Origin: JBGSOV01 sp041738935
GTDB lineage: Bacteria; Patescibacteriota; Gracilibacteria; CAIRYL01; GCA-016699755
Direction of reading: 5' to 3'
DNA length: 64,000 nt
NCBI GenBank assembly: GCA_041738935.1
Contig: JBGSOV010000002.1
Span: 150,915-214,914 of the forward strand
The notes beneath the pieces were generated by a model. That model worked only from the letters and a program-made list of their open reading frames with translations. It made no database searches and was not told where the DNA came from. Of the stretch, positions 26,770-35,967 are shown one piece after another. The position numbers were made by a program, and so were the translations under genes. Position 1 is the first letter of the stretch. Each line of letters opens with the position of its first letter.

Positions 26770-27429
26770 TCATATTTGATTAAGTATGCTACGCCAATCG
26801 GTATTCGAGACAATCACATGATCCTGTATTTCAATATCCAACAGCCGCCCTGCATCGACCAATCTTTTTGTCACATACAGGTCTTCAGCAGACGGCTGTG
26901 TGTCACCTGATGGATGGTTATGGGCTATGATTATTGACGCTGCATTGTTTTTTATTGCGCTTTCAAACACCTCTCTGGGGTGGATTAGGTTTTCATTTAA
27001 TGTTCCGATCGATACGATTTCTCGTTTTATTTCCTGATTACGACTATCGAGATAGAAGGCTACTAAGTGCTCTTTTTTGCTACCCCTAATATCTACCATC
27101 CTGCTCCACACATCCTCAGGCGAAAGAAGCAGGGCTGTCTTTTTTCCATGAATCAATCTTTTGCCCAACTCGAAGCAAGCCACTATTTCACAGGCCTTTG
27201 CTAAACCGACTCCATGAATCTTACACAATTCTGCAGCATTCATTGCGGATATACTCTTATCCTTGCATGATTTTAGAATTTTTTTAGCGAAACTTAATAC
27301 ATCGCATTCTTTCGTTCCTGTTCTGAGTAATATCGCCAACAGTTCATAATCTTTGAGCTTCTCAGGACCATATTTATAAAGTTTTTCACGAGGTTTTTCA
27401 TATTTGGTCATTTCAGTTATTTTGCTCAT
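26770..27429 (-). CDS. radC: RadC-family JAB/MPN protein
   Basis: A 219-residue protein with an N-terminal helix-hairpin-helix-like region (Y-E-L-L-A-I-L-L-R-T-G-T) and a C-terminal JAB/MPN metalloprotease-like domain, with the zinc motif H-N-H-P-S-G-D-T-x-P-S-x-x-D. RadC is not proven to repair DNA; the gene often travels with mobile elements and defence loci. Here it is the first gene of the restriction-modification island, 22 bases before the endonuclease on the same strand, so it is probably part of the transferred unit. Confidence 0.92.
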   Translation of the reverse strand: MSKITEMTKYEKPREKLYKYGPEKLKDYELLAILLRTGTKECDVLSFAKKILKSCKDKSISAMNAAELCKIHGVGLAKACEIVACFELGKRLIHGKKTALLLSPEDVWSRMVDIRGSKKEHLVAFYLDSRNQEIKREIVSIGTLNENLIHPREVFESAIKNNAASIIIAHNHPSGDTQPSAEDLYVTKRLVDAGRLLDIEIQDHVIVSNTDWRSILNQI

Positions 27430-27581
27430 AATTTAAAATATGCTATAAAATTATATTGATAATCCTAAACAAGGCAATTCTTTTTTTGCTGTGAAATAAA
27501 AAAATAATCTAAATTATGGCTTGGATTTTTTCAACCTTTTTTGCACAAAAAATCTGGTCGAACCATAAGCCACACAGTTCG

Positions 27582-27669
27582 TGGCGGAGAGAGAGGGATT
27601 CGAACCCTCGGTCCCTTGCGGGACACACGATTTCGAGTCGTGCGCATTCGACCACTCTGCCATCTCTCC
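27582..27669 (-). tRNA. tRNA-Ser (anticodon CGA)
   Basis: An 88-base class II tRNA: acceptor GGAGAGA, anticodon loop CTCGAAA giving CGA, a long variable arm (TCCCGCAAGGGA), T arm GAGGG-TTCGAAT-CCCTC and encoded CCA. It lies just upstream of the radC-restriction island. Confidence 0.95.
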
Positions 27670-27793
27670 AATCCAAACCATTTTGCGAAAATCACTCAAA
27701 AAAAGCAACTCGCAAAAAGCGACGTTGACACAGAATAATAATTTGACAAAATATATTATTTGCGAAAAGATACACTCCTCTTTTCACTTTTGT

Positions 27794-29002
27794 ATGCGCA
27801 GCTTTTTTATCACCCTGCTTCTTGTTTTCTCCATTGCACCTGTTTTTGCAGAGAATGTTCAACTCGAACCGGTGGATGTAGTGATTAAACTTGGAGAATC
27901 AAATGTTGATCTCAGCTTGGGCAAACGAGTACTCGATTATACTGAGGCATCGCTCGAAAAAGGCGCAATCGTTACCATCGAACTCGTCTATCACAACCAG
28001 GGCAAAACGCCAGCGACAATGGTAGTGATTGAAGATTATTACGGACGTGACCGTTTTTTAGAAGCGGTGACGGTTCCCACGGGGTGCATCGATGATAAGC
28101 AAAAAATGGTGTGCAGTCTTGGCACTTTGGCAGCGGGGCAAAGTGGTAGTATTCGCTATCAGGCGCGCGTTTCGCATTTTGCTCTATTGGGCGAACATAT
28201 CGCCTCGGGTACGATTTCGTCACGCGAAGAGGACAGCAATTTGCAAAATAACACGAGCCGCATTATTTTTACGGTCAAAGATGCACCTTCACGCCAAGCG
28301 ATTATTTTGCGCGCGGATCCAAACCCCAAAACCATTCAAGATATCAAAAATATGCGTACTTCGTCGCCATCACCTGTCGCTTCAATTTCACCAACACCTA
28401 GCGTAAAGCCTACGAGTAGTCCAACGCCAACTCCTTCAGTCAGCAAAAATCCTGCGACCAAAGCAAAACTCACCATCGATTTTTTGAACAAAACTACTGT
28501 AATTCGTCAAGATGGAGAGGATTCTTTAATCGTAAATATCACAAATCCAAATGCGTTGGCACAAACCGATGTTGTCGTCGCGATTACTTTTCCCTTTGAG
28601 ACACTCGATTTGCTTTCGACCAATCAGGCATATTCGTACCGCGAAAGCGCACACGAACTTACGTTTAAAAAAGCCACACTCGCGCCGGGCGAACGCTGGA
28701 TGATTCGTCTGACGGCGCGTCCGCAAACAGGAAAATTTTTTACAACTGCAGATATTGCGGCAACTGCTGCTTCTGCTGAGAGCCAGACACGAGTAGCTAC
28801 GAATGCGAAAATCGTTTTTGATAAAAATTCCGTTGTTACTCCGCCTGTGCCATCTCAAAATACCGAGCAGTACATCGAGTTACCGCAAACCATGGTTGGC
28901 GCTGGAGCGCCTTTGTTCTTCACTGTTTTGGCAAGTTTGCTCGGCGCACTTTGCTTTCATCTGGGGATATTTAGTCGTCGACAAAAAAACGCTTCTCTTT
29001 GA
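27794..29002 (+). CDS. Exported surface protein with LPxT-like C-terminal sorting signal
   Basis: A 402-residue protein with a cleavable signal peptide (M-R-S-F-F-I-T-L-L-L-V-F-S, cleavage near A-P-V-F-A). Two DUF11/CARDB-like Ig-type domains (about 30-155 and 230-340) are separated by a Thr/Ser/Pro linker. The C-terminus reads L-P-Q-T-M, a membrane helix, then R-R-Q-K. That is the layout of a sortase signal, although position 5 is Met rather than Gly and no sortase gene is in the window. A plain membrane anchor is the alternative. The 3' end overlaps rarA by 32 bases on the opposite strand. Confidence 0.72.
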   Translation: MRSFFITLLLVFSIAPVFAENVQLEPVDVVIKLGESNVDLSLGKRVLDYTEASLEKGAIVTIELVYHNQGKTPATMVVIEDYYGRDRFLEAVTVPTGCIDDKQKMVCSLGTLAAGQSGSIRYQARVSHFALLGEHIASGTISSREEDSNLQNNTSRIIFTVKDAPSRQAIILRADPNPKTIQDIKNMRTSSPSPVASISPTPSVKPTSSPTPTPSVSKNPATKAKLTIDFLNKTTVIRQDGEDSLIVNITNPNALAQTDVVVAITFPFETLDLLSTNQAYSYRESAHELTFKKATLAPGERWMIRLTARPQTGKFFTTADIAATAASAESQTRVATNAKIVFDKNSVVTPPVPSQNTEQYIELPQTMVGAGAPLFFTVLASLLGALCFHLGIFSRRQKNASL

Positions 29003-30173
29003 TTTTATCCGGCAAATTGACTTCATTCCGCGTGCCACCGTGCGGATATTTGTAGCCTTTGCCAAAGCCCAAATCTTTCAAAAATTGCGTGCTCGGATTG
29101 CGCAAATGCAGCGGAATCGGCAGATTGCCAGACACTTTTACTTCGGCAAGTGCCGCATCGATTGCGAGATAGCTTTTGTTATTTTTGGGTGCGTTACTGA
29201 GATAAATCACCGCATGACCCAAGATAATGCGAACTTCGGGCATGCCGATTTTTTCGCAAGCTGTATATGCGGCAACAACAAGCGGCAGAGCATTTGCGTC
29301 GGCAAGTCCGACATCTTCACTCGCAAAAATCACCATTCGCCGCGCGACAAACCGCGGATCCTCGCCGCCTTCGAGCATGCGCGCCAAATAATAAATTGCT
29401 GCATCGGGGTCGCTTGCGCGCATTGATTTGATAAATGCCGAAATCGTCCAATAATGCTCATCGCTCGCACGGTCGTAACGGATGGTTTTTTCGCTGGCGA
29501 TTTTTTGCAGCGCCTCAACATCCAAAGTAGAGCCTGAGAATCCCGCTTCTTCGAGCAGATTCAAAAACATCCGCGCATCGCCATTCGCAAAACTCAATAA
29601 AAATTCTTCCGCTTCGGCAGTAAGCGAAACACCAAGCAGCGCTTTGGCTTTTTCCAAAATCGCAGCAAGTGCATCGGTATCGAGTGACTTGAGCAAAAAC
29701 ACTCGTACCCGCGAAAGCAAAGCGGCATTGAGGGAAAAGCTGGGATTTTCGGTGGTGGCGCCAATCAGATAAAAAGTTCCCGCTTCGAGATGCGGCAGCA
29801 AAACGTCTTGTTGTGATTTGTTGAGTGCGTGGATCTCATCGATAAAGATAATCGTCTTTCGTTGCTGCAATTCGAGGCTCCGTTTCGCTTCTTCCGCGAC
29901 TTCGCGGATGCGTTTGACTCCGTCCGAAACAGCCGACAGTGGCTCGAAGCGCGCTTTTTTTTCGGCAGCAAAAATCCGCGCCAAAGTCGTTTTGCCCGTG
30001 CCGGGTGGTCCCCAGAGGACGAACGAAATCATTCCGTTCGCATTGAGAATTGTCCTCAGCGGCTCTTGCAAATGTTCTTGCCCGACGACGTCAGCAAGTG
30101 TTTTGGGTCTGAGGCGCTCGGCAAGCGGCGCCGCAGCAGTCAGATTGGCGGTGAACAGCGAATCCATAAACAT
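28971..30173 (-). CDS. rarA: Replication-associated recombination protein RarA (MgsA)
   Basis: A 400-residue AAA+ ATPase that acts at stalled replication forks. L-R-P-K-T-L-A-D-V-V-G-Q-E-H-L opens the ATPase core. Walker A is G-P-P-G-T-G-K-T-T, Walker B is I-I-F-I-D-E-I-H, and sensor 1 is G-A-T-T-E-N-P-S-F. The C-terminal tetramerisation part ends in the conserved Y-K-Y-P-H region. Two ATGs two codons apart are possible starts. Full length. Confidence 0.95.
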   Translation of the reverse strand: MFMDSLFTANLTAAAPLAERLRPKTLADVVGQEHLQEPLRTILNANGMISFVLWGPPGTGKTTLARIFAAEKKARFEPLSAVSDGVKRIREVAEEAKRSLELQQRKTIIFIDEIHALNKSQQDVLLPHLEAGTFYLIGATTENPSFSLNAALLSRVRVFLLKSLDTDALAAILEKAKALLGVSLTAEAEEFLLSFANGDARMFLNLLEEAGFSGSTLDVEALQKIASEKTIRYDRASDEHYWTISAFIKSMRASDPDAAIYYLARMLEGGEDPRFVARRMVIFASEDVGLADANALPLVVAAYTACEKIGMPEVRIILGHAVIYLSNAPKNNKSYLAIDAALAEVKVSGNLPIPLHLRNPSTQFLKDLGFGKGYKYPHGGTRNEVNLPDKIKEKRFFVDD

Positions 30174-30562
30174 TAGTAATCAATAAAAATGGTATCGCTT
30201 TTTGGCGAAAATCAATACTCCACTTTGCACACAACTCTTTGATAATTTTACTAATACCAATTCAACTTAAAAATACTTGTATGTCACTGATAACAATCAT
30301 CGATTTCTTACCAACACCCTTCAATTCCTCCCGACTTATCGGGACAGGCTCCTTATCAGGGGGAGGGCATATGTATGATTTTTATCTTCAATTGGTATAA
30401 AACGAAAGAGAGAGAGTTTTATATTTTGGATAAAACCAACAAAGAACATGAAAAAAGTCGGTTCTGGTTGTTTTGCGAAGGAACGAATCACACACCTCTC
30501 GGCTTCGCTCGAGGTGACAAAATGTTTTTCATTCTGAAATGGAGTGCAGTACCAATCAAAGT
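30174..30562. other. 389-base intergenic region with palindromes and a MITE-like repeat
   Basis: No gene is supported. It holds the inverted-repeat pair listed separately, a short palindrome CCCGACTTATCGGGA near 30332, and CTCGGCTTCGCTCGAG near 30498. Confidence 0.5.
30254..30398. repeat. Putative small inverted-repeat element (MITE-like, about 145 bp)
   Basis: ATACCAATT at 30254 and its exact complement AATTGGTAT at 30390 sit in imperfect arms of about 24 bases (about 19 matching) facing inward. No transposase gene is seen. Confidence 0.4.
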
Positions 30563-32074
30563 TTAATGACGGAAGGCTCTTGTGCCAGTCAGCACCATTT
30601 TTATTCCCAATGTTTTTGCTGCGGCAAAAACTTCTTCGTCTTTGATTGAACCGCCTGGTTGCACAATCACCGAGACTCCCGCTTTTGCCAAAAACTCGAC
30701 GCCATCTGCAAACGGAAAAAATGCATCGCTTGCTGCAATTGCGCCTTGCGCTTTGTCGCCAGCTTGTTCCATGGCTATGCGCGAGGCATCGACGCGCGAT
30801 GTTTGCCCGCCACCGAGTCCAAGCGTCTGACCATTTTTGACAATGACAATAGCATTGGATTTGACATGCTTGACGACTTGCCACGCGAAGAGTACGTCTG
30901 CAAGTTCGTTTGCTTCTAACTTTCCCACTACTTCTTGCAGCTTGTCTTCGCTGAGCGTCGCGGCGTCACGATCTTGTTGCAAAATTCCCCCCGAAATCGC
31001 ACGCATATCTTGTTCGCCGGCGATGCGTTTCATCTCGCCGGTTTCGAGCAAGCGCAGATTTGGTTTTGCGGTAAAGACTGTCAGCGCTTCCAAATCGAAT
31101 TGCGGCGCAATCACGACTTCAAAAAAAGTTTTGACGATTTCTTCCGCAAGCTCTTTGGTGACGGTGCGATTGACCGCAATGATGCCACCAAAGGCAGAAA
31201 CCGGATTGGTGGCGAGTGCTTTTATAAAAGCCTCCTCTACATTTTTTCCTACGGCGACGCCACACGGCGTGGCGTGTTTGATGATTGCTGCGGCTGGCTC
31301 TGTAAACTCCAAAATCAAATTATAGGCGCCATCCGCATCGAGATAATTACAGTACCCCATTTGTTTGCCTTGCAAAATTTTGGCTGCCCCAATCGATGGA
31401 GTGACAATCGGATCACTCGGATAAAATTGTGCCTGTTGATGCGGATTTTCTCCGTATTTGAGGGGAAGGGGATTTGTAAAAAACTTTCCGACAAAGTCAT
31501 TATCAAAAAAATGCGCGATTGCCGCATCGTAGCGAGCGGATTTTTGAAAAACTTTTCCCGCGAGATATCTGCGAGTTTCGTAAGTCGTACCGCCATCTGC
31601 AATTATTTCCGCTTTTACTTGCGCCAAATCTGTCGGATCGCAAACGACCGTTACTGCGGCAAAATTTTTGGCAGCACTGCGGAGCATGCTTGGCCCGCCG
31701 ATATCGATATTTTCAATCGTTTCGGCTTCGGTGGCGCCACGCGCGACGGTTTGCTCGAAAGGATAAAGATTGACGACGACCAAGTCGATTGCGCCGATTT
31801 GATGTTCCTCCACTGTTTTTTCGTGAGTGTCGTTGCCGCGGACAAACAAAATTCCACCGTGAATTGCCGGATGCAAAGTTTTGACGCGACCGTCGAGCAT
31901 TTCGGGAAAATTTGTAATCTCACTAATATCTTTGACCGCGATGCCTGCTTCGCGAATACTCCGTGCGGTACCCCCGGTAGAAATGATTTCAACTCCGTTG
32001 TCATCTAAAAATTGGGCAAATTCGACAATACCGCTTTTGTCCGAAACCGAAAGAAGCGCGCGTGAGATTTTCAT
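30563..32074 (-). CDS. purH: Bifunctional AICAR transformylase/IMP cyclohydrolase
   Basis: A 503-residue enzyme for the last two steps of IMP synthesis. The N-terminal MGS-like cyclohydrolase domain opens K-I-S-R-A-L-L-S-V-S-D-K-S-G and has S-T-G-G-T-A. The transformylase domain carries K-Y-G-E-N-P-H-Q and the C-terminal G-T-R-A-F-R-H. Complete. The start is the ATG at 32074; a 31-codon upstream extension has no similarity. No other purine genes are in the window, so whether the whole route exists is unknown. Confidence 0.96.
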   Translation of the reverse strand: MKISRALLSVSDKSGIVEFAQFLDDNGVEIISTGGTARSIREAGIAVKDISEITNFPEMLDGRVKTLHPAIHGGILFVRGNDTHEKTVEEHQIGAIDLVVVNLYPFEQTVARGATEAETIENIDIGGPSMLRSAAKNFAAVTVVCDPTDLAQVKAEIIADGGTTYETRRYLAGKVFQKSARYDAAIAHFFDNDFVGKFFTNPLPLKYGENPHQQAQFYPSDPIVTPSIGAAKILQGKQMGYCNYLDADGAYNLILEFTEPAAAIIKHATPCGVAVGKNVEEAFIKALATNPVSAFGGIIAVNRTVTKELAEEIVKTFFEVVIAPQFDLEALTVFTAKPNLRLLETGEMKRIAGEQDMRAISGGILQQDRDAATLSEDKLQEVVGKLEANELADVLFAWQVVKHVKSNAIVIVKNGQTLGLGGGQTSRVDASRIAMEQAGDKAQGAIAASDAFFPFADGVEFLAKAGVSVIVQPGGSIKDEEVFAAAKTLGIKMVLTGTRAFRH

Positions 32075-32165
32075 GAGAAAAGGTGGAAAGGAGAGTTTGC
32101 TCGCAGTATGACAGATTTTTTTGTTGTTGTCATGAAGCTCCTTCGATTCGGATGCTTCGTGTACC

Positions 32166-32200
32166 AAAAAATGCCCTGAGGTTTCTTCAAGGCATTTTTT
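32166..32200 (-). terminator. Terminator of the Pro/Gln/Gly repeat protein gene
   Basis: AAAAAATGCC and GGCATTTTTT outer arms with an inner TGAGG/CTTCA stem and TTT loop, 25 bases downstream of the repeat protein stop. Confidence 0.8.
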
Positions 32201-32225
32201 AAATTCTTAGTGAGAATCGTTTTGT

Positions 32226-33113
32226 TTATGCAGCTGGAGCGTCGTCGGCATTGCCGCCAAGTTGTTTGCGGATTTCTTCTGCCTGACTGGTTTCTTCTTG
32301 AGCGCGTTCGTCGGCGGTCATTTCCATCTCAAGCTCTGCCCATTCTTGCGCATGTTTCGATTCCAAACTATCGAGCTGTGGTTTGTGCTGCACATCAAGA
32401 TCCGAAAACTTTTGACGTTCTTCTTCTAAAATACGAATGAGTTCGTCAACTTGCTCTTGCGTCAAGCGTGGAACGGCTTCGATGATGCGCTTTTTTTCGT
32501 CTTTCATCAGCGATACAGAACCGGCAAGCAGTCCAAGAAATTTTTTGTCATCAATGTTCAGGTTGTGCTCGGGCAATGTGATTGGGGTTTCAAAATTGTC
32601 AATCTTTCTGCCAAATGCTCCAATCGGAGTCACCGGTCCTTGTGCAGGTGGTGGCGGTGGTGCAGGCGGATATCCATATCCCGGAGGAGGTGGCGGCGGA
32701 TAGCCGTAGCCAGGCTGTTGACCATACGGATTGTAACCTTGTTGCTGTCCTCCTTGACCTTGCTGTCCTTGCTGCCCGCCTTGTGGCGGATATCCATATC
32801 CCGGAGGAGGTGGCGGCGGATAGCCGTAGCCAGGCTGTTGACCATACGGATTGTAACCTTGTTGCTGCCCTCCCTGACCTTGCTGTCCAGGTTGTCCGCC
32901 TTGTGGCGGATATCCATATCCCGGAGGAGGCGGTGGCGGATAGCCGTAGCCAGGCTGTTGACCATACGGATTGTAACCTTGTTGCTGCCCTCCTTGACCT
33001 TGTGGCGGTGATCCAAATTCGCTTTGATTATTTAGTGGCGAACCTCCTGCTGGTGGATTTTGTCCGGTATTGCCCGCAGGTGGTGGTGTGCCTTGTTGGT
33101 TTTCGTCAGCCAT
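32226..33113 (-). CDS. Pro/Gln/Gly/Tyr-rich repeat protein with C-terminal helical domain
   Basis: A 295-residue protein not assigned to a family. The first 150 residues are a low-complexity tract of nearly three exact 40-residue repeats (G-Y-N-P-Y-G-Q-Q-P-G-Y-G-Y-P then six Pro, then G-Y-G-Y-P-P-Q-G-G). The C-terminal 130 residues are charged and helical, with Leu and Glu spacing suggesting a coiled coil (residues about 215-270). It has no signal peptide or membrane segment. The Tyr/Gln/Gly-rich tract is prion-like in composition and could self-associate. Flanked by its own terminator, so probably a single-gene unit. Confidence 0.7.
   Translation of the reverse strand: MADENQQGTPPPAGNTGQNPPAGGSPLNNQSEFGSPPQGQGGQQQGYNPYGQQPGYGYPPPPPPGYGYPPQGGQPGQQGQGGQQQGYNPYGQQPGYGYPPPPPPGYGYPPQGGQQGQQGQGGQQQGYNPYGQQPGYGYPPPPPPGYGYPPAPPPPPAQGPVTPIGAFGRKIDNFETPITLPEHNLNIDDKKFLGLLAGSVSLMKDEKKRIIEAVPRLTQEQVDELIRILEEERQKFSDLDVQHKPQLDSLESKHAQEWAELEMEMTADERAQEETSQAEEIRKQLGGNADDAPAA
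32668..33004 (-). repeat. Tandem 120-bp coding repeat (about 2.8 copies)
   Basis: Repeats begin at 32668, 32788 and 32908 with a period of exactly 120 bases and only a few substitutions between copies. Each encodes 40 residues. Confidence 0.92.
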
Positions 33114-33229
33114 AATCGTTCATAAAAAACAAAGTTTCGTTTAGATGATTCTACTCGAAATGAAGCAAAAAATCAACCGTTCGCGGGAATATATTTTCAA
33201 ATCTATAAAAATAAGCGATACTCTCTTAC

Positions 33230-34882
33230 GTGCCAAAGCAATTTCAACGTCGTCGGCTTGCTTCGTCAAAAGCACCCACAAAATTTTTTCACTCCAAATT
33301 TTTTCTCGTTGTTGGAGTAATACTTCTATTCTTTCTCTTATTGCCGCTCGTTCGGCTGCTGATCGGACCACTCGGCGGCTTTGTCTGGCGAGCTCCGCAG
33401 ATTTTGGGATCGCGCTATGTGGTGCTCTTGCAAAACGAAGCAGAATTGCGCCCGACTGGCGGTTTTTTATCCGCTTTTGCTGTTGTTGATTTTTCGGGAA
33501 TTTCGCCTAAAATCAGCGTCTACGATTCGTATGCGGTTGCCGATCCTGTTTCTCCAATTGCTGCACCCAAAGCAATCAGCGATGTGTTTGGTAGTGACCC
33601 CAAATTTACTGGTTGGGAATTTCGCGATGCCAATTTTTCACCAGATTTTGCGGAGTCTGCGCAGCAAGCTTTGACATTTTTGCGGCAAGACAGTCGTTTT
33701 TCCACTACTGATTTTGATGGTGTAATCGCCGTAAATGTTGCTGCAGTCGCAGCTTTACTCGAGCATTTTGATATTCAGCAACCCGATGACTTAAGTCTTT
33801 TCTTATCTTTGCAGCGAGCGACCAAAGATATTGATCTGCATTCGTCCGAAGAACTGGCGACCCGCAAAAACGCGCTGGGTGAAATCGCTCAACTACTCAA
33901 AAAGAAAATCGGCTATTTCTCTTCACCTGCGGTAGCAAAAATTCTCGCTATTGCCGCCGACAAAAAAGAATTGCAGTTTTGGTTTGCTGACAAAAGCCTG
34001 ATGCACGTCGCGACCGAGCACAATTGGGACGGACGTTTAACAGCAAACAACGCTTTTGCCATCAACATCGCGAACTTGGGTGCCAAAAAATCTGACCACT
34101 TTGTACGACGTCAATTATATTCCGATATTTTTGTTGCAACCGATGGTGTGGTAGAAGAACAGTTTCGATTACGGATGCAAAATAGCAGTCCGGCAAATCT
34201 ACTCTCTGGCGAGGGAATGTATTTTATTCGCGTGATCCGTCCTGCGGGTACCAAGATTATCAGTGATATTGCTGGCTGGGAGCAGCGTTCACTCGCCTTC
34301 GGTGAAGAATTTTCAACGTTGCAAAAGTTGGTTCCCGAGCAAGAAATCACGCTCGAAGTACGTTTCGAGCTCCCATTTGTGTGGACAAGCGGCGCGCGCG
34401 ATTTTGTCTGGCAAAAGCAATCCGGAACGGACGACACACTTTTTCTCTCGTTGCGTGGTCAGAGCGAAATGCTGTTTTCGACAAATAACTGCGACCATTC
34501 ACTTCCACGCGAAAATGTTTTGTATTGTCAGACTTTGCTCGACACCGACAAGACTTTTGAAGTCGTTTTGACGCCTGACAAATTGCCGCCGATTGTGGAA
34601 GATATATTTTTTCAAAGTGAGCGCGATATTTTTATTCGCTTTTCTGAGCCGATTACGGAGCAAAATTCCCCAGAAAATATCCTCCTTACGTGTAAAAACG
34701 CGCAGTATTCAATCAAAGAAATCCTAAGTAATTCTGCTGACTTGCGCGATCGGACACTTGTTCTCACGACAGAAGTTCCTTTTGATGACGAACTCTGCAC
34801 TTTTACCTGGAACGGCGTCAGTGATGCTGCTCAAAATCAAGCCGATATTCGCATGACGCTGCCTTTGCGCCTGAGTCCATGA
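33230..34882 (+). CDS. DUF4012-type membrane-anchored protein
   Basis: A 550-residue protein with one N-terminal membrane helix (about residues 24-46). It then has the hallmark Y-V-V-L-L-Q-N-E-A-E-L-R-P-T-G-G-F segment of DUF4012, a family common in Candidate Phyla Radiation genomes, with unknown function and probably extracellular. The C-terminal 100 residues look like an Ig-like domain (D-I-F-I-R-F-S-E-P-I). It starts with GTG, as no nearby in-frame ATG exists. The stop overlaps the next gene by 4 bases. Confidence 0.75.
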   Translation: MPKQFQRRRLASSKAPTKFFHSKFFLVVGVILLFFLLLPLVRLLIGPLGGFVWRAPQILGSRYVVLLQNEAELRPTGGFLSAFAVVDFSGISPKISVYDSYAVADPVSPIAAPKAISDVFGSDPKFTGWEFRDANFSPDFAESAQQALTFLRQDSRFSTTDFDGVIAVNVAAVAALLEHFDIQQPDDLSLFLSLQRATKDIDLHSSEELATRKNALGEIAQLLKKKIGYFSSPAVAKILAIAADKKELQFWFADKSLMHVATEHNWDGRLTANNAFAINIANLGAKKSDHFVRRQLYSDIFVATDGVVEEQFRLRMQNSSPANLLSGEGMYFIRVIRPAGTKIISDIAGWEQRSLAFGEEFSTLQKLVPEQEITLEVRFELPFVWTSGARDFVWQKQSGTDDTLFLSLRGQSEMLFSTNNCDHSLPRENVLYCQTLLDTDKTFEVVLTPDKLPPIVEDIFFQSERDIFIRFSEPITEQNSPENILLTCKNAQYSIKEILSNSADLRDRTLVLTTEVPFDDELCTFTWNGVSDAAQNQADIRMTLPLRLSP

Positions 34883-35520
34883 AGGCAATTCTTTTTGATC
34901 TTGATGGTACGCTCGTTGATTCGCTCTCGGTAATTATCGACAGCTATCGACCAGCCTTTGCTGAGCACAATATTCCGTATCCGGGCGACAAACAAATTGC
35001 TGCATTAATCGGCGTGGGGTTAGATGTTATTATTCGCTCGTTTGCTCCTATAGAAGCGGTTGATGCTCTTTCTAAATCATATCGAGAGTACTACCTTATG
35101 CAACAAAGAAGCGGTGCTGTGCAATTATTCCCGACAATAAAAACGGACCTTCTTGCTCTTAAGAACGCAGGTTTTATTCTTGGAATTGTTACTTCGAAAA
35201 TGAGCCGGTTTACGCGCGAATTTTTACAGCAGACAAAGACAACCGAGTTGTTTGAAATCGTTATCGGCGCCGAAGATGTTGTATACAAAAAACCTCATCC
35301 CGAACCACTGCTAACCGCTGCTTCACGGGTGGGATTGGCAGTAGGAGATTGTCTTTATGTCGGCGACACGGTGCACGATGGAGAAGCCGCGCGCTCAGCA
35401 AAAATGACTTTTGTCGGTGTTTTGACTGGTGCTGGCACACAGCAACAATTACATGCTTACGGCGAAGTATTCAAAAACCTTAGCGAGCTTACATCTGCTC
35501 TTTGTCCGCACAATCCTTAG
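34879..35520 (+). CDS. HAD-superfamily hydrolase (phosphoglycolate phosphatase-like)
   Basis: A 213-residue phosphatase. Motif I F-D-L-D-G-T-L-V-D-S holds the nucleophile Asp, motif II is I-V-T-S-K, motif III is K-K-P-H-P-E-P, and motif IV is V-G-D-T-V-H-D. The helical cap at about 20-80 puts it with the Gph/YniC group. It overlaps the DUF4012 gene by ATGA, so the two are translationally coupled. The real substrate is unknown. Confidence 0.88.
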   Translation: MKAILFDLDGTLVDSLSVIIDSYRPAFAEHNIPYPGDKQIAALIGVGLDVIIRSFAPIEAVDALSKSYREYYLMQQRSGAVQLFPTIKTDLLALKNAGFILGIVTSKMSRFTREFLQQTKTTELFEIVIGAEDVVYKKPHPEPLLTAASRVGLAVGDCLYVGDTVHDGEAARSAKMTFVGVLTGAGTQQQLHAYGEVFKNLSELTSALCPHNP

Positions 35521-35529
35521 TAAGCTTGT

Positions 35530-35781
35530 TTACTTGATTTTGAGGAATTTTTTGACGTTGGTCATAATGAGTCCATAAAATCGGACTGGCTGCCACAATA
35601 CCAAATTAACAGTTTCGACGATTTCCGAAACCGATTCGGCAAGCTGTTGCGCGACACCCAAGATTTTGAGGACGCGCACACCGACAAAGATGAACACGAC
35701 GACCAGTACAAAGATTGCGCCTTGGATAAGCAAGCTCAAGAGGTCAGCGAGGCTGATGGCGTCTGGCAAATCAATTTGCAT
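35530..35781 (-). CDS. Small single-pass membrane protein
   Basis: An 83-residue protein with one strong membrane helix (about residues 18-38), followed by an amphipathic helix and a basic Lys-rich end. No family recognised. It is convergent with the HAD gene, whose stop is 9 bases away. Confidence 0.6.
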   Translation of the reverse strand: MQIDLPDAISLADLLSLLIQGAIFVLVVVFIFVGVRVLKILGVAQQLAESVSEIVETVNLVLWQPVRFYGLIMTNVKKFLKIK

Positions 35782-35967
35782 ACGATAACTAAAAAATCGC
35801 TCTTATTCTTTCACGAGTTTTTCTTCTGGTCAAATTTTTTGTTCATATCATAAAAAAGACGCAAAAAATTCCTAAAAACATATAAATAATGTATAATAAT
35901 AAAAATTTGAAATAAAATAGAGGGTATCGAACATTCTTCTCGGCGTTACCATCTGTGGCAGCAGCTT

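Noticed and set aside
30336..30884. 182-codon minus-strand frame overlapping the purH 3' end
   Set aside because: Out-of-frame shadow of purH extended into the intergenic repeat region.
30935..32008. 357-codon + strand frame opposite purH
   Set aside because: purH is unmistakable; the antisense frame is a codon-bias shadow with no recognisable domain.
32668..33004. CRISPR array
   Set aside because: The 120-bp repeats are contiguous, coding and in frame, without spacers.
32451..33115. Ile/Arg-rich and Val/Ala-rich frames opposite the repeat protein
   Set aside because: Produced by the 120-bp repeats read on the other strand.
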